Position numbers and translations under genes: made by a program
Assembly: GCA_902788605.1 (NCBI GenBank)
Contig: CADAKX010000043.1
Coordinates: 1-64,000, forward strand
DNA from: an uncultured Prevotellaceae bacterium
Lineage (GTDB): Bacteria > Bacteroidota > Bacteroidia > Bacteroidales > Bacteroidaceae
Length of the DNA: 64,000 nucleotides
Direction: 5' to 3'
The notes under the pieces: model-generated
Databases searched by the model: none
Seen by the model: the letters and a program-made list of their open reading frames with translations, nothing else
Told to the model about the DNA's origin: nothing
Shown here: positions 36,341 to 45,455 of the stretch, piece by piece
How the letters are laid out: the number at the start of each line of letters is the position of its first letter
How positions within the stretch are numbered: the stretch's first letter is position 1

Positions 36341-37486
36341 TCACTGTTCGCAGATGCGCCTTGCCATCTCATTAAGCTGCAGACACTGATCGCGACGAAT
36401 GACCAGTCGCTCGTTATGATGTTCCCACGGAGCTAATAAAAGCAACTGGCCTCGGGCACAAGCATCAAAGCGCGCACCACCGGGCTTCGCCAGATCTGTA
36501 AAACCGTTCTCCTGAAGGATAATCAAGGGATAACCAGCATCGAATGCTGCACGCATGATGGCCTTCTCGCCAGGCGATATGGCAGGCGATACCAGCACCG
36601 CCCCCTGAGCGGCTGCAGACAACAGGAGGCTCTTCTGCTGCTCCAGAGCCTCGGGAGTGATGCGGCGAGAGCACTGCACCTGCAACTTCACGGGATGGTC
36701 AAGCAGGAAGCGATTGCCTATGGCAGAAAAAGAAAGCCCACTATACTCCAAATTGCGCTGCACACGAAAGAACTCTGGATGCTGACGCTTCACCAAGAGG
36801 CGTCGAGGGTTATCACGGAGGTAGGCCTTCCAGCGGTCCAGCTGATAATAATTATAAAGGATGCGATCGTTGTAGCCCTTGCTCCACAGCAGGCCTGGGC
36901 CCTTTCGTCCTTCGATGGTAGACTGCGACAATGTCGCAGCACACGAGGAAGGACGAGGCACACTATTGATGGCAGCACACGAGGAAGGACGAGGCACACT
37001 ATTGATGGCAGCACACGAGGAAGGACGAGGCTCACCAATACTGGCAGCACACGAGGAAGGACGAGGCACACTATTGATGGCAGCACACGAGGAAGGAAAA
37101 AGCTCACGATAGGCGCGGTTGGTGGCAGCTTTGAAGCCACGGATGACATGCCCCAGATGCAAGCCATCGGTGTTCTCACGAAAGAAGAGGATGCCATGAA
37201 AATGATCGGGCATCACCTGCTGGGCAATGACTGCCACCTGGGGATAATGACTACTGATGGCTGACCAAGCCTCCGATACAGCCCGCCCTAGGTCCGACAG
37301 CGCCACGCCTGCCTCTGTATCTACCTGACCTGTCAGTTCGCCCAGCAGAGGGCGACGGCCCTCCACGGTCAAGGTGACCAGGTAAAAGCATTTGCTGGTA
37401 TAGTCGTGCTGGTCGCTACGCCTCTGCATCGAGGGAATCTTCTCGCCAGCGAACCGCTTGCGCATCTCTATTTGCTCTTCATTCAT
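36341..37486 (-). CDS. RAYT-like (REP-associated Y1) transposase-family protein with internal tandem repeats
   Basis: A 381-residue protein of the Y1/IS200-type transposase family: [17 protein letters not shown] near residue 33, [14 protein letters not shown] (HxH HUH motif) near residue 92, [17 protein letters not shown], and the [18 protein letters not shown] catalytic Tyr region near residue 215. Such RAYT proteins are single-copy, domesticated and linked to palindromic repeats. Between the HUH and Tyr motifs lies an insert of five 12-residue PSSCAA(INSVPR) units (36-bp repeat, 36937-37100). The C-terminal ~110 residues form a separate domain ([20 protein letters not shown]). It has its own promoter and no terminal inverted repeats seen. 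Confidence 0.83.
   Translation of the reverse strand: MNEEQIEMRKRFAGEKIPSMQRRSDQHDYTSKCFYLVTLTVEGRRPLLGELTGQVDTEAGVALSDLGRAVSEAWSAISSHYPQVAVIAQQVMPDHFHGILFFRENTDGLHLGHVIRGFKAATNRAYRELFPSSCAAINSVPRPSSCAASIGEPRPSSCAAINSVPRPSSCAAINSVPRPSSCAATLSQSTIEGRKGPGLLWSKGYNDRILYNYYQLDRWKAYLRDNPRRLLVKRQHPEFFRVQRNLEYSGLSFSAIGNRFLLDHPVKLQVQCSRRITPEALEQQKSLLLSAAAQGAVLVSPAISPGEKAIMRAAFDAGYPLIILQENGFTDLAKPGGARFDACARGQLLLLAPWEHHNERLVIRRDQCLQLNEMARRICEQ
36937..37100. repeat. 36-bp tandem repeat inside the RAYT-like gene
   Basis: Five units of GCAGCACACGAGGAAGGACG + AGGCACACTATTGATG, with variant units (SIGEPR and TLSQST versions). Encodes [12 protein letters not shown] in frame. Confidence 0.9.
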
Positions 37487-37551
37487 GTTAAAGTTCTCTT
37501 TCAGATTCGAGTCTGCTCTCCATTGATGTTAAAGCTCTTGGTTTTGAGATG

Positions 37552-37559
37552 CAAAGATA
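37552..37559 (-). promoter_or_regulatory. -7 promoter box TATCTTTG for the RAYT-like gene
   Basis: TATCTTTGCATC about 66 nt before the ATG at 37486; the leader contains two ATGTTAAAG(C/T)TCT copies. Confidence 0.7.
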
Positions 37560-37634
37560 CAAAGAAAAATGGAATGTCCATACCGTCAAATCCAAAAAAT
37601 ATGGCAAAAGTTTGCGAGATTCAAAAAAAGTTAG

Positions 37635-37642
37635 TACCTTTG
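37635..37642 (+). promoter_or_regulatory. -7 promoter box TACCTTTG for rpmE2
   Basis: TACCTTTGCACC, 61 nt before the L31B ATG. It diverges from the RAYT-like promoter. Confidence 0.75.
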
Positions 37643-37702
37643 CACCCTGATTGGCGCATTGTGCGCAGAGAAACAGTATTTATCAACAATTATAAAAACA
37701 AA

Positions 37703-37957
37703 ATGAAAAAAGGAATTCATCCCGAAAACTATCGCCCCGTCGTGTTCAAGGACATGTCCAACGGCGATATGTTCCTTACGAAATCTACTGCAAAGACTAA
37801 CGACACTGTAGAGTTCGAAGGCGAAACTTACCCCGTGGTAAAAGTAGAAATCTCTAGCAGCTCTCACCCCTTCTATACTGGTAAGAGCAAGCTCGTCGAC
37901 ACCGCTGGTCGCGTCGATAAGTTCATGAGCCGCTACGGTAAGGCTTCGAAGAAGTAA
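37703..37957 (+). CDS. rpmE2: 50S ribosomal protein L31 type B
   Basis: An 84-residue ribosomal protein: [20 protein letters not shown], then [20 protein letters not shown] and [11 protein letters not shown]. It has no CxxC zinc motif, which marks the zinc-independent B-type (induced under zinc limitation in many bacteria). ATG at 37703 is the only one that fits the family length. Monocistronic apart from a following nuclease gene 36 nt away, with which it may be co-transcribed. Confidence 0.95.
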   Translation: MKKGIHPENYRPVVFKDMSNGDMFLTKSTAKTNDTVEFEGETYPVVKVEISSSSHPFYTGKSKLVDTAGRVDKFMSRYGKASKK

Positions 37958-37993
37958 GATATTTCTAGGAAATGAGTTTGAACACAGAAACAA

Positions 37994-38956
37994 ATGAAGC
38001 TGCTTAAAGTACTATCTCTCATCATAATGGCCACCCTCGTCGTGGCTTGTGGCGATGATGAGGAAAACAGCTCATCTTATTCGAGCAATACGAATAAGAA
38101 CATTGAGCGCTATGCAGGACTGGAGTTTCCGCACGTGAGAAGCGGGAACAGTACTGTTGTGACCCATAGCACCAGCCAGTTTGGCACAACCTATTCACTG
38201 GAATGGGACCACAAGCTGAAGGCACAGCGCTGGACATGCTATTTCTTTACCAAGGAAAACAAAACAAAAAGCTGGTATCGCAACAACTGGAAGAGTGGTG
38301 TGAACTGGGATGGCAAATACTGGACCGCAGACCCTTTCCAGAAAGACCCCAAGATTCCGTATGCCGAGCAGCCTAATGTAACTGGCGAGTTCAGCGGAAG
38401 CAGCTATCCAGATAAAGGATTTACCTACTTCCAGCGCGGACACATGTGTGCGTCGGAAGACCGCGTTAACTCGATGGATGCCAACGGTCAGACTTTCTAT
38501 ATGACCAACATGTTCCCCCAAGGCGAACTGTTTAACGGTAAGCTATGGTCGAACATGGAATCCTTTGTTCGCGACGACTGGGGCCGCAAGATGACGGGCA
38601 ACGACACGCTGTTCGTTGTGAAGGGCGGCACCATCGATCACGAGGACCAGATTCTCTGCAGAACGAAGAGCGGTTTCATCGTGCCCCGCTATTTCTTTAT
38701 GGCGCTATTGCTGAAACGCAACGGCAACTATCAGGCCATGGGTTTCTGGGTGGAGCATATCAACAAAGACCACTCGAACGACAAGCTGATAGACTATGCG
38801 GTTAACATTCGCACGCTGGAGGAAAAGACCAAGAGTCGTTCGGGCATGAACGATGGCATTGACTTCTTCTGCAACCTGCCAGATGACATCGAAAATGCCG
38901 TAGAAACACAGGACATAGCCACCATCAAGAGGCTGTGGAACCTGTCTAACAGATAA
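37994..38956 (+). CDS. DNA/RNA non-specific endonuclease (NUC1 family) lipoprotein
   Basis: A 320-residue lipoprotein (MKLLKVLSLIIMATLVVAC, Cys19). The NUC1 core is seen as YFQRGHMCASEDRVNS near residue 146 (DRGH motif with Asp replaced by Gln), followed by FYMTNMFPQGELFNGKLWSN, where Asn fits the metal ligand. His (catalytic) and Arg are retained. Anchored at the surface it would degrade external DNA or RNA. Located about 1.7 kb from the OB-fold lipoproteins. Confidence 0.88.
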   Translation: MKLLKVLSLIIMATLVVACGDDEENSSSYSSNTNKNIERYAGLEFPHVRSGNSTVVTHSTSQFGTTYSLEWDHKLKAQRWTCYFFTKENKTKSWYRNNWKSGVNWDGKYWTADPFQKDPKIPYAEQPNVTGEFSGSSYPDKGFTYFQRGHMCASEDRVNSMDANGQTFYMTNMFPQGELFNGKLWSNMESFVRDDWGRKMTGNDTLFVVKGGTIDHEDQILCRTKSGFIVPRYFFMALLLKRNGNYQAMGFWVEHINKDHSNDKLIDYAVNIRTLEEKTKSRSGMNDGIDFFCNLPDDIENAVETQDIATIKRLWNLSNR

Positions 38957-38994
38957 TAATCAAACAAAACAATCTAATAAACACTAATTTAACA

Positions 38995-39546
38995 ATGAAA
39001 ACGGTTTATGATTTTACTGTAAAAGACAGAAAAGGTAAGGACGTATCGCTGAAAGAGTATGCCAACGAGGTGCTGCTCATCGTGAACACAGCCACCAAGT
39101 GCGGTTTTACGCCCCAATACGAGGAACTGGAGAAACTATATGAGAAATATCACAGTCAGGGCTTCGAGATCCTGGACTTCCCCTGCAACCAGTTTGGCCA
39201 GCAGGCTCCCGGCACCGACGAGAGCATCCACGAGTTCTGCAAACTGAACTTCGGCACCGAATTTCCCCGCTTCAAGAAGGTGAAGGTGAAGGGCGACGAC
39301 GCTGAACCACTGTATAAGTTCCTGCAAGAGCAGAAGGGTTTTGCCGGATGGGATATGAGTCACCCCATCGCCCACATCCTGGACGACATGCTAACCAAGG
39401 CCGACCCCGACTATAAGGAGAAGTCCGACATCAAGTGGAACTTCACCAAGTTCCTGATCAGCAAGAAGGGACAGGTGATAGCCCGCTTCGAGCCCACCGA
39501 AAAGATAGAGAACATTGCCAAGCAGATTGAAGAACTGCTGAAGTAA
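38995..39546 (+). CDS. Glutathione peroxidase family (thiol peroxidase)
   Basis: A 183-residue peroxidase reducing hydroperoxides in the cytoplasm. Peroxidatic Cys in VNTATKCGFTPQYEEL (Cys36), the FPCNQFGQQAPG motif (about 63-74), and WNFTKFLISKKGQ (Trp/Asn of the catalytic tetrad). Bacterial members usually use thioredoxin instead of glutathione, and the thioredoxin reductase gene follows 26 nt later, which fits a shared operon. Confidence 0.94.
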   Translation: MKTVYDFTVKDRKGKDVSLKEYANEVLLIVNTATKCGFTPQYEELEKLYEKYHSQGFEILDFPCNQFGQQAPGTDESIHEFCKLNFGTEFPRFKKVKVKGDDAEPLYKFLQEQKGFAGWDMSHPIAHILDDMLTKADPDYKEKSDIKWNFTKFLISKKGQVIARFEPTEKIENIAKQIEELLK

Positions 39547-39572
39547 GGCATCATTCATAATGTATCATAGGT

Positions 39573-40502
39573 ATGAAGACGAAATGCTTAATTATAGGTA
39601 GTGGCCCTGCGGGCTATACCGCAGCCATCTATGCCTCGAGAGCGAATCTGCAACCCGTGGAGTACTGCGGACTGCAGCCTGGAGGTCAGCTGACCCAGAC
39701 CACCGAGGTAGAGAACTTCCCCGGCTATCCCGAGGGTGTGGACGGCAACCAGATGATGATGGACCTGCGCCAGCAGGCTGAACGCTTTGGCACCGACATC
39801 CGCGATGGCGAGATTGTGAAGGTGGACTTCTCAGAACGCCCCTACAAGGCATGGGACGATGCTGGCGAGGAGATTGAGGCCGACACGGTGATTATTGCCA
39901 CGGGGGCCTCGGCCAAGTATCTGGGACTGCCCGACGAGACGAAATACAATGGTATGGGCGTGAGTGCCTGCGCCACCTGCGACGGCTTCTTCTACCGCAA
40001 GAAGAACGTGGCCGTGGTGGGCGGTGGCGATACAGCCTGCGAGGATGCGCTCTATCTGAGCGGCCTGTGCAAGAAGGTGTATCTCATTGTGCGCAAAAAC
40101 TACCTGCGTGCCTCGAAGGTGATGCAGCAGCGCGTGATGGAGCGCGAGAACATCGAGATCATGTTTGAGCACAACACCATCGGTCTCTTTGGCGAAGAGG
40201 GTGTTGAGGGCGCTCACCTGGTGAAGCGCAAGGGCGAGCCCGACGAAGAGATGGTGGACATCCAGATTGACGGCTTCTTCCTGGCTATTGGCCACAAGCC
40301 CAATACCGATATCTTCAAAGAATGGCTGGAAACCGACGAGGTGGGCTATCTGAAGAAGATCGACGGCACTCCCAAGACCAAGATTCCCGGTGTGTTTGTA
40401 GCTGGCGACTGCGCTGACCCCGTCTATCGCCAAGCCATCAGCGCCGCAGGCACAGGTTGCCAGGCCGCTATCGAGGCAGAGCGATTCCTCTTGAACAATT
40501 AA
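39573..40502 (+). CDS. trxB: Thioredoxin reductase
   Basis: Uses NADPH to reduce thioredoxin. The 309-residue protein has the FAD-binding GSGPAGYTAA (9-18), the redox pair ACATCDGFF (CxxC), the NADPH-binding VVGGGDTACEDA, and the C-terminal GVFVAGDCADPVYRQAI. Normal length (about 310). Operon with the peroxidase; supplies electrons to it through thioredoxin. Confidence 0.96.
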   Translation: MKTKCLIIGSGPAGYTAAIYASRANLQPVEYCGLQPGGQLTQTTEVENFPGYPEGVDGNQMMMDLRQQAERFGTDIRDGEIVKVDFSERPYKAWDDAGEEIEADTVIIATGASAKYLGLPDETKYNGMGVSACATCDGFFYRKKNVAVVGGGDTACEDALYLSGLCKKVYLIVRKNYLRASKVMQQRVMERENIEIMFEHNTIGLFGEEGVEGAHLVKRKGEPDEEMVDIQIDGFFLAIGHKPNTDIFKEWLETDEVGYLKKIDGTPKTKIPGVFVAGDCADPVYRQAISAAGTGCQAAIEAERFLLNN

Positions 40503-40881
40503 TTGAATTTGATTCTGAATAGCTTTTGAGGCTAGTTTAAATGAGGTTCTCCTTGTTTGAGCTAGCCTTAAAAAATGGCCGAAAATACATAAAAACAGAA
40601 AAGCCGCGCTTCACAGCGAGACTTTTCCAACTAAATTAATCAACCATAAACCTTAACCATTAAAAATCTTTTACGATGCAAAGATACAAACTTTTTTCGA
40701 AACTACGGTTCAATATTAGTTAAAATCAGTTTAAATTTCGTTATTTCTTGAAAAATATCAATTTTTCGACCTAAAATCACGATTTTTCAACCAAATTTTG
40801 ATTTTGTGTCGAAATAATTTGGACTATAAAAGTTTTTTTTGTATCTTCGCTCACGAATAATAAACACTAATACCAACACCT
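40503..40881. other. Gene-free AT-rich spacer with hairpin and promoter-like site
   Basis: About 380 nt without gene. A stem GAAAAGCCGCG/CGCGAGACTTTTC-like structure near 40597-40630 may end trxB transcription. TATCTTCG at 40842-40849 is one base away from TAnnTTTG and lies 32 nt before the regulator start, a likely weak promoter. The rest is AT-rich (TTTTTCGACC, ATTTTGATTTTG). Confidence 0.55.
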
Positions 40882-42552
40882 ATGATGACGATGATTATTC
40901 TCATAGCCTACGCAATAATGGCCACCATTATTATTATATTAGGCAGAAGTCTCTATCAACGCAGCGTGAGATCACGCAACAGGCGACAGATGGAGCACGT
41001 CTATACCAATATATCGCACGAACTGCTGACGCCATTGACCGTCGTAGCAGCGTCGATAGAGCAATTGCGCGAAAAAGAACCCCAGTTTACCAAGGAATAT
41101 GCGTTGATGGACCTGAACATCGAGCGCATGACACGACTGCTGCAGCAGATTCTGGAAGCCAGCAAGTCTCAGTCGGGCAAACTGCAACTCAAGGTGACGC
41201 AAGGTGACGTGATTGAGTTTATCCGTCAGACGGCGCTCTGCATCGAGCCGCTGATGCACAAGAAGGGACTGCTCTTCACCATTCAATGTGAACCAAAGTC
41301 GATGATGGGATGGATAGACACGGATAAAGTGGATAAAATCATCTATAACCTCCTGTCGAATGCGGCGAAATACACACGCACACCAGGCGAGGTGCAGCTG
41401 AAGGTGACCACATCAAAGGACTACGACCAGGTGACCATCGAGGTGACAGACAATGGCATCGGCATTCCTGCAGACAGGATGAAGGACTTGTTTAACCGCT
41501 ATTACGATGGTGACTATCGCTGGATGAAAGCCCACGGCACGGGACTGGGGCTGGCGCTGACTCGCGACCTGGTGTATCTGCACAACGGCACCATCGACTG
41601 TCAGAGCATCAAGGACCAGAGTACCACGTTTACCGTGACGCTGCCCATCAGAAAGGAGGCTTTTGCCGCCACGCAGATAGACGACCAGCACCCCATCGAC
41701 CTGACGAAACCCGTCCACACCATCATCGACATGGGTGAGATAGACCAGTTGGTGATGCCGGAAAACATGATGGAGAAGGCCGATAAGGATGACCTGTACC
41801 GCATTCTGATTGTAGAGGACAACGAGGATCTGCTGATGCTGATGGCCTCGCTGCTCTGCACCCGCTTCAACGTGTTGACAGCCAATAACCCGCATGATGC
41901 GCTTGACATCATCAGCAAGGAACCGCTGGACCTCATCGTGTCGGACGTGGCCATGCCTGACATGGATGGCAACGAACTGACCAAGAAGATCAAGTCGACA
42001 CCGGAATGGAGCCACCTGCCCGTCATCATCCTATCAGCGAGAACCAGCGAGGAAGACCGCAAGGCCTCAATGCTGGTGGGTGCCGATGACTTCGTAGCAA
42101 AGCCATTTAAGTTGGGCGACCTGGAGCTGCGCATCACCAATATCATCGAGAACCGCATCCGCATTGTGGGTGAACGCACCAGCAACAACGCAGAGAATGA
42201 GAGCCGCCCACTGAGTCCCGACGAGGAGTTCCTGCAACGGGCACGGGAGTGCGTGGCCAAACACATGGATGACTCAGACTTTGACCGCGAAGCCTTCGCC
42301 ACAGAGATGGGAGCCTCGGAGTCGACACTCTACAACAAACTGCGCGCACTGACGGGCATGGGTGTCACCGCCTTTATCCGCAGCATCCGCATGAAGGAGG
42401 CGCAGCGACTCATTGAGACGCAGCCCGACCTGAGGGTGAGCGACCTGGCCTACATGGTGGGATTCAAAGACCCGAAATATTTCGCTACGTGCTTCAAGAA
42501 GGAGTTTGGCACACAGCCGAGCGAGCTAATAGCCTCAAAGCTACGAACGTAA
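40882..42552 (+). CDS. Hybrid histidine kinase/response regulator/AraC protein without sensor domain
   Basis: A 556-residue single-chain two-component protein. One transmembrane helix (IILIAYAIMATIIIILG, 5-21), HisKA with the phospho-His in NISHELLTPLTVV (about 44-56), HATPase (LLSNAAKYT, DNGIGIP, GTGLGLAL), a receiver with LIVSDVAMPDMDG (Asp near 354), and a C-terminal AraC HTH (SDLAYMVGFKDPKYFATCFKKEFG). Classical HTCS proteins have ~700 extra periplasmic sensor residues; these are absent here, so input must come through a partner. The 3' end overlaps the convergent symporter gene by 59 nt. Confidence 0.9.
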   Translation: MMTMIILIAYAIMATIIIILGRSLYQRSVRSRNRRQMEHVYTNISHELLTPLTVVAASIEQLREKEPQFTKEYALMDLNIERMTRLLQQILEASKSQSGKLQLKVTQGDVIEFIRQTALCIEPLMHKKGLLFTIQCEPKSMMGWIDTDKVDKIIYNLLSNAAKYTRTPGEVQLKVTTSKDYDQVTIEVTDNGIGIPADRMKDLFNRYYDGDYRWMKAHGTGLGLALTRDLVYLHNGTIDCQSIKDQSTTFTVTLPIRKEAFAATQIDDQHPIDLTKPVHTIIDMGEIDQLVMPENMMEKADKDDLYRILIVEDNEDLLMLMASLLCTRFNVLTANNPHDALDIISKEPLDLIVSDVAMPDMDGNELTKKIKSTPEWSHLPVIILSARTSEEDRKASMLVGADDFVAKPFKLGDLELRITNIIENRIRIVGERTSNNAENESRPLSPDEEFLQRARECVAKHMDDSDFDREAFATEMGASESTLYNKLRALTGMGVTAFIRSIRMKEAQRLIETQPDLRVSDLAYMVGFKDPKYFATCFKKEFGTQPSELIASKLRT

Positions 42553-43954
42553 GGAGGCCGTTGACCATCAGTAACTCATAGCCAAAATGATAGTTCCATT
42601 GCTGTTGTGCCCAATAGTCTGCGGCATAACAGAGGATGGGTGATGCCACACAGACAAGTGGCACCCAGCGGTCTTTTAGCTGATGACGGGTGAACAGGCC
42701 AAAGGCAAAGAGACCCAGCAATGGTCCATAGGTATACGACACGATGGTGTAGATGGCGTCTATCAGCGACGTGTGATTAAACTGATGGAACAGGAGGATA
42801 AAGACCACAAACAAAACGCAGATAATCAGGTGAGCGCACTTACGCAGCCGCTCATCGTCTGCCCTACCCTTGATATCCACACAGTAACTGGTGGTGAGCG
42901 ACGTCAAGGCAGAGTCGGCACTGGAGAACGAGGCAGCTACAATACCGAGGATAAAGAGGGCTGAGGTAAGATGGCTGAGGGATGAGGGAAGAAGGAAGAG
43001 TGAAGATGTGTTCTCTACATAGAACGGCAACAACTCGTCGCCCTTAGCAGGTATGGCAATACCCTGACTCTCGAAGAGTTGCGCCAGCAGGATGCCCAAA
43101 GCCATGAACAGCATATTGGCTGGCACAAAGGCAACGCCATAGGAGCACATATCCTTCTGTGCCTCGCGCAAGGTGCGGCAGGTGAGGTTCTTCTGCATCA
43201 TATCCTGATCGAGCCCCGTCATCACAATCACGATGAAAGCACCACTGAGAAACTGCTTCCAGAAATGATGGGGCGACTGCCAGTCATCCATCACAAAGAT
43301 GCGGCTACGCTCATCACTGGCCACTGCCCTGACGGCATCCAGCAATGAATAGTCCATCTGGTGCACCACCATATATATAATAAGGAGAAGGGCCGAGAAG
43401 AGGCAGAAGGTCTGAAACATATCGGTAAAGACCAGCGTGCGCACCCCACCCTTACGGGTGTAGAGCCAGATGAGCATCACCATCACGCTGACTGTCACGG
43501 CAAACGGCACACCCAGGGCATCGCACACAAACTGCTGGAGAATCATACAGACCACATAGAACTTGACCGAGGCGCCCACCATCTTGGACAACAGGAAGAA
43601 CCAAGCACCGGTGTGATAGGACTGACGCCCCAGGCGCTGTCCCAGATAGGCATAGATAGAGGTGAGGTTCAACCGGTAATAGACGGGCAGCAACACAAAG
43701 GCCACAGCGAGATAGCCCACGATAAAACCCAAACACACCTGCAGATAGGTCATCTGAGAGGTCAGGACCATACCCGGCACACTGACAAACGTGACACCGG
43801 ATATTGAGGCTCCCACCATGCCAAAGGCCACCATATACCACGGCGACTGGCGGTTGGCACGAAAGAAGGTGTCATTGGTGGCACGACGCTGAGTCAGTCT
43901 GCTGATAGAAAGCAAAACTGCAAAATAAACTAATATAGTTGCAATTATCCACAT
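42494..43954 (-). CDS. Sodium/solute symporter (SSS family)
   Basis: A 486-residue membrane transporter with about 13 hydrophobic helices and SSS motifs: GMVGASISGVTFVSVPGM near residue 47 and ASFSSADSALTSLTTSYCVD near 335. Drives uptake of a sugar, amino acid or nucleoside with Na+; the substrate is not readable. An in-frame repeat (42964-43010) puts SSLFLLPSSLSHLTSALF between two helices. ATG at 43954 is chosen because the promoter box at 43964-43971 begins after the longer start; the mRNA would be almost leaderless. Converges with and overlaps the hybrid regulator by 59 nt. Confidence 0.85.
   Translation of the reverse strand: MWIIATILVYFAVLLSISRLTQRRATNDTFFRANRQSPWYMVAFGMVGASISGVTFVSVPGMVLTSQMTYLQVCLGFIVGYLAVAFVLLPVYYRLNLTSIYAYLGQRLGRQSYHTGAWFFLLSKMVGASVKFYVVCMILQQFVCDALGVPFAVTVSVMVMLIWLYTRKGGVRTLVFTDMFQTFCLFSALLLIIYMVVHQMDYSLLDAVRAVASDERSRIFVMDDWQSPHHFWKQFLSGAFIVIVMTGLDQDMMQKNLTCRTLREAQKDMCSYGVAFVPANMLFMALGILLAQLFESQGIAIPAKGDELLPFYVENTSSLFLLPSSLSHLTSALFILGIVAASFSSADSALTSLTTSYCVDIKGRADDERLRKCAHLIICVLFVVFILLFHQFNHTSLIDAIYTIVSYTYGPLLGLFAFGLFTRHQLKDRWVPLVCVASPILCYAADYWAQQQWNYHFGYELLMVNGLLTFVALRLLARSAVCQTPS
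42964..43010. repeat. In-frame heptamer repeat inside the symporter gene
   Basis: GGTAAGATGGCTGAGGGATG followed by AGGGAAGAAGGAAGAG on the plus strand; coding strand ACTCTTCCTTCTTCCCTC. Same family as 16480-16590. Encodes SLFLLPSSLSHLTSA. Confidence 0.8.
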
Positions 43955-43963
43955 AACTGGCTG

Positions 43964-43971
43964 CAAAGTTA
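43964..43971 (-). promoter_or_regulatory. -7 promoter box TAACTTTG for the symporter
   Basis: TAACTTTGCAGC, only about 10 nt before the ATG at 43954, so transcription would start almost at the start codon. Confidence 0.7.
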
Positions 43972-44035
43972 CGATTTTTATGTGGCAGTAGCAAATTTTT
44001 CACTTTTCACTTTCCTTTTTTCGATTGATATTTAG

Positions 44036-44043
44036 TATCTTTG
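44036..44043 (+). promoter_or_regulatory. -7 promoter box TATCTTTG for trpB2
   Basis: TATCTTTGCACCGC, 35 nt before the TrpB2 ATG. Confidence 0.8.
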
Positions 44044-44077
44044 CACCGCAAAGTACCAAACCAATAATTAAAAAAGT

Positions 44078-45439
44078 ATGAGCAAACAAAAGAAATTCAT
44101 CCTTCAGGAAAATGAGATCCCCACACAGTGGTATAACATTCAGGCAGACATGCCCAACAAGCCTCTGCCGCCTATCCACCCGGCAACAAAACAGCCTCTT
44201 GGCGTTGACGACCTGGCACATATCTTCCCCCGCGAATGCTGCGTGCAGGAGTTAGACACCGAGCATCGCTGGATAGACATTCCTGAGGAAGTTCTCGACA
44301 AATACAAGTACTATCGCTCTACCCCGCTGGTGCGTGCCTATGCACTGGAGGAGGCACTGGGCACCCCTGCTCATATCTACTTCAAGAACGAGAGTACCAA
44401 CCCCTTAGGTTCACATAAGATCAACTCTGCCATTCCTCAGTGCTACTACGCCAAGCAGGAAGGCACCACCAACGTCACCACCGAGACTGGTGCCGGCCAG
44501 TGGGGTATGGCTTTGAGTTATGCCGCCAAGCTCTACGGACTGGAGTGCGCTGTCTATCAGGTGAAGATTACCATGCAGCAGAAGCCCTACCGCTCGAGTG
44601 TGATGCGTACCTTTGGCGCTGCCGTCACTGGTTCGCCCTCGATGTCAACACGCGCTGGTAAGGACATCATCACCAAGGACCCCACACATCCTGGATCTCT
44701 GGGAACAGCCATCTCTGAGGCTGTTGAGTTGGCCACCACCACACCCAATTGTAAATACACGCTGGGCTCGGTGCTGAACCACGTGGGACTGCACCAGACC
44801 ATCATCGGACTGGAGGCTGAGAAGCAGATGCAGATGGCAGGCGAGTACCCCGACATCGTGATTGGCTGCTTTGGTGGCGGTTCAAACTTCGGTGGTATCG
44901 CCTTCCCCTTCATGCGCCACAACCTGAGCGGAGAGCGTCACACAGAGTTTATTGCGGCCGAGCCTGACAGCTGTCCTAAGTTGACACGCGGACAGTTCCG
45001 CTATGACTTTGGCGACGAGGCTGGCTACACGCCCCTACTCCCCATGTTCACCTTGGGTCATAACTTCAAGCCATCAAACATCCACGCTGGCGGCCTGCGC
45101 TATCATGGTGCCGGCATGATTATCTCGCAGTTGATTAAGGACGGCCTGATGCACGGTGTCGATATTCCTCAGCTCGAGACCTTCGAGGCTGGCATGCTCT
45201 TCGCACGCACCGAGGGTATCATCCCTGCTCCTGAGAGCACCCACGCCATCGCCGCCACCATCCGTGAGGCCAAGAAATGCATCGAGACGGGCGAGAAGAA
45301 GGTAATCCTCTTCAACCTCTCTGGTCACGGACTCATCGATATGCCCAGCTATGAGGCTTACATCAACGGTGACCTGCAGAACTACACGGTGACCGACGAG
45401 ATGATTGCTGAGAACTTAGCTGAACTCGACAAGCAATAA
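44078..45439 (+). CDS. Tryptophan synthase beta chain-like protein (TrpB2 type)
   Basis: A 453-residue PLP enzyme of the TrpB2 group, usually not coupled to TrpA. PLP-lysine in NPLGSHKINSAIPQC (near residue 115), ETGAGQWGMAL, the phosphate-binding GGGSNFGGIAFPF, and a SGHGLIDMPSYEAY tail. The N-terminal extension (residues 1-80) and length distinguish it from canonical TrpB (about 400). Joins indole and serine; in absence of a neighbouring trpA it may salvage indole. Monocistronic, own promoter and terminator. Confidence 0.92.
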   Translation: MSKQKKFILQENEIPTQWYNIQADMPNKPLPPIHPATKQPLGVDDLAHIFPRECCVQELDTEHRWIDIPEEVLDKYKYYRSTPLVRAYALEEALGTPAHIYFKNESTNPLGSHKINSAIPQCYYAKQEGTTNVTTETGAGQWGMALSYAAKLYGLECAVYQVKITMQQKPYRSSVMRTFGAAVTGSPSMSTRAGKDIITKDPTHPGSLGTAISEAVELATTTPNCKYTLGSVLNHVGLHQTIIGLEAEKQMQMAGEYPDIVIGCFGGGSNFGGIAFPFMRHNLSGERHTEFIAAEPDSCPKLTRGQFRYDFGDEAGYTPLLPMFTLGHNFKPSNIHAGGLRYHGAGMIISQLIKDGLMHGVDIPQLETFEAGMLFARTEGIIPAPESTHAIAATIREAKKCIETGEKKVILFNLSGHGLIDMPSYEAYINGDLQNYTVTDEMIAENLAELDKQ

Positions 45440-45455
45440 ATTGACAAGCAAAAAG

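Noticed and set aside
36341..37486. A complete insertion sequence around the Y1 transposase-like gene
   Set aside because: No terminal repeats or target duplications were seen; the gene has its own promoter and a C-terminal extra domain, favouring a RAYT-like single-copy gene.
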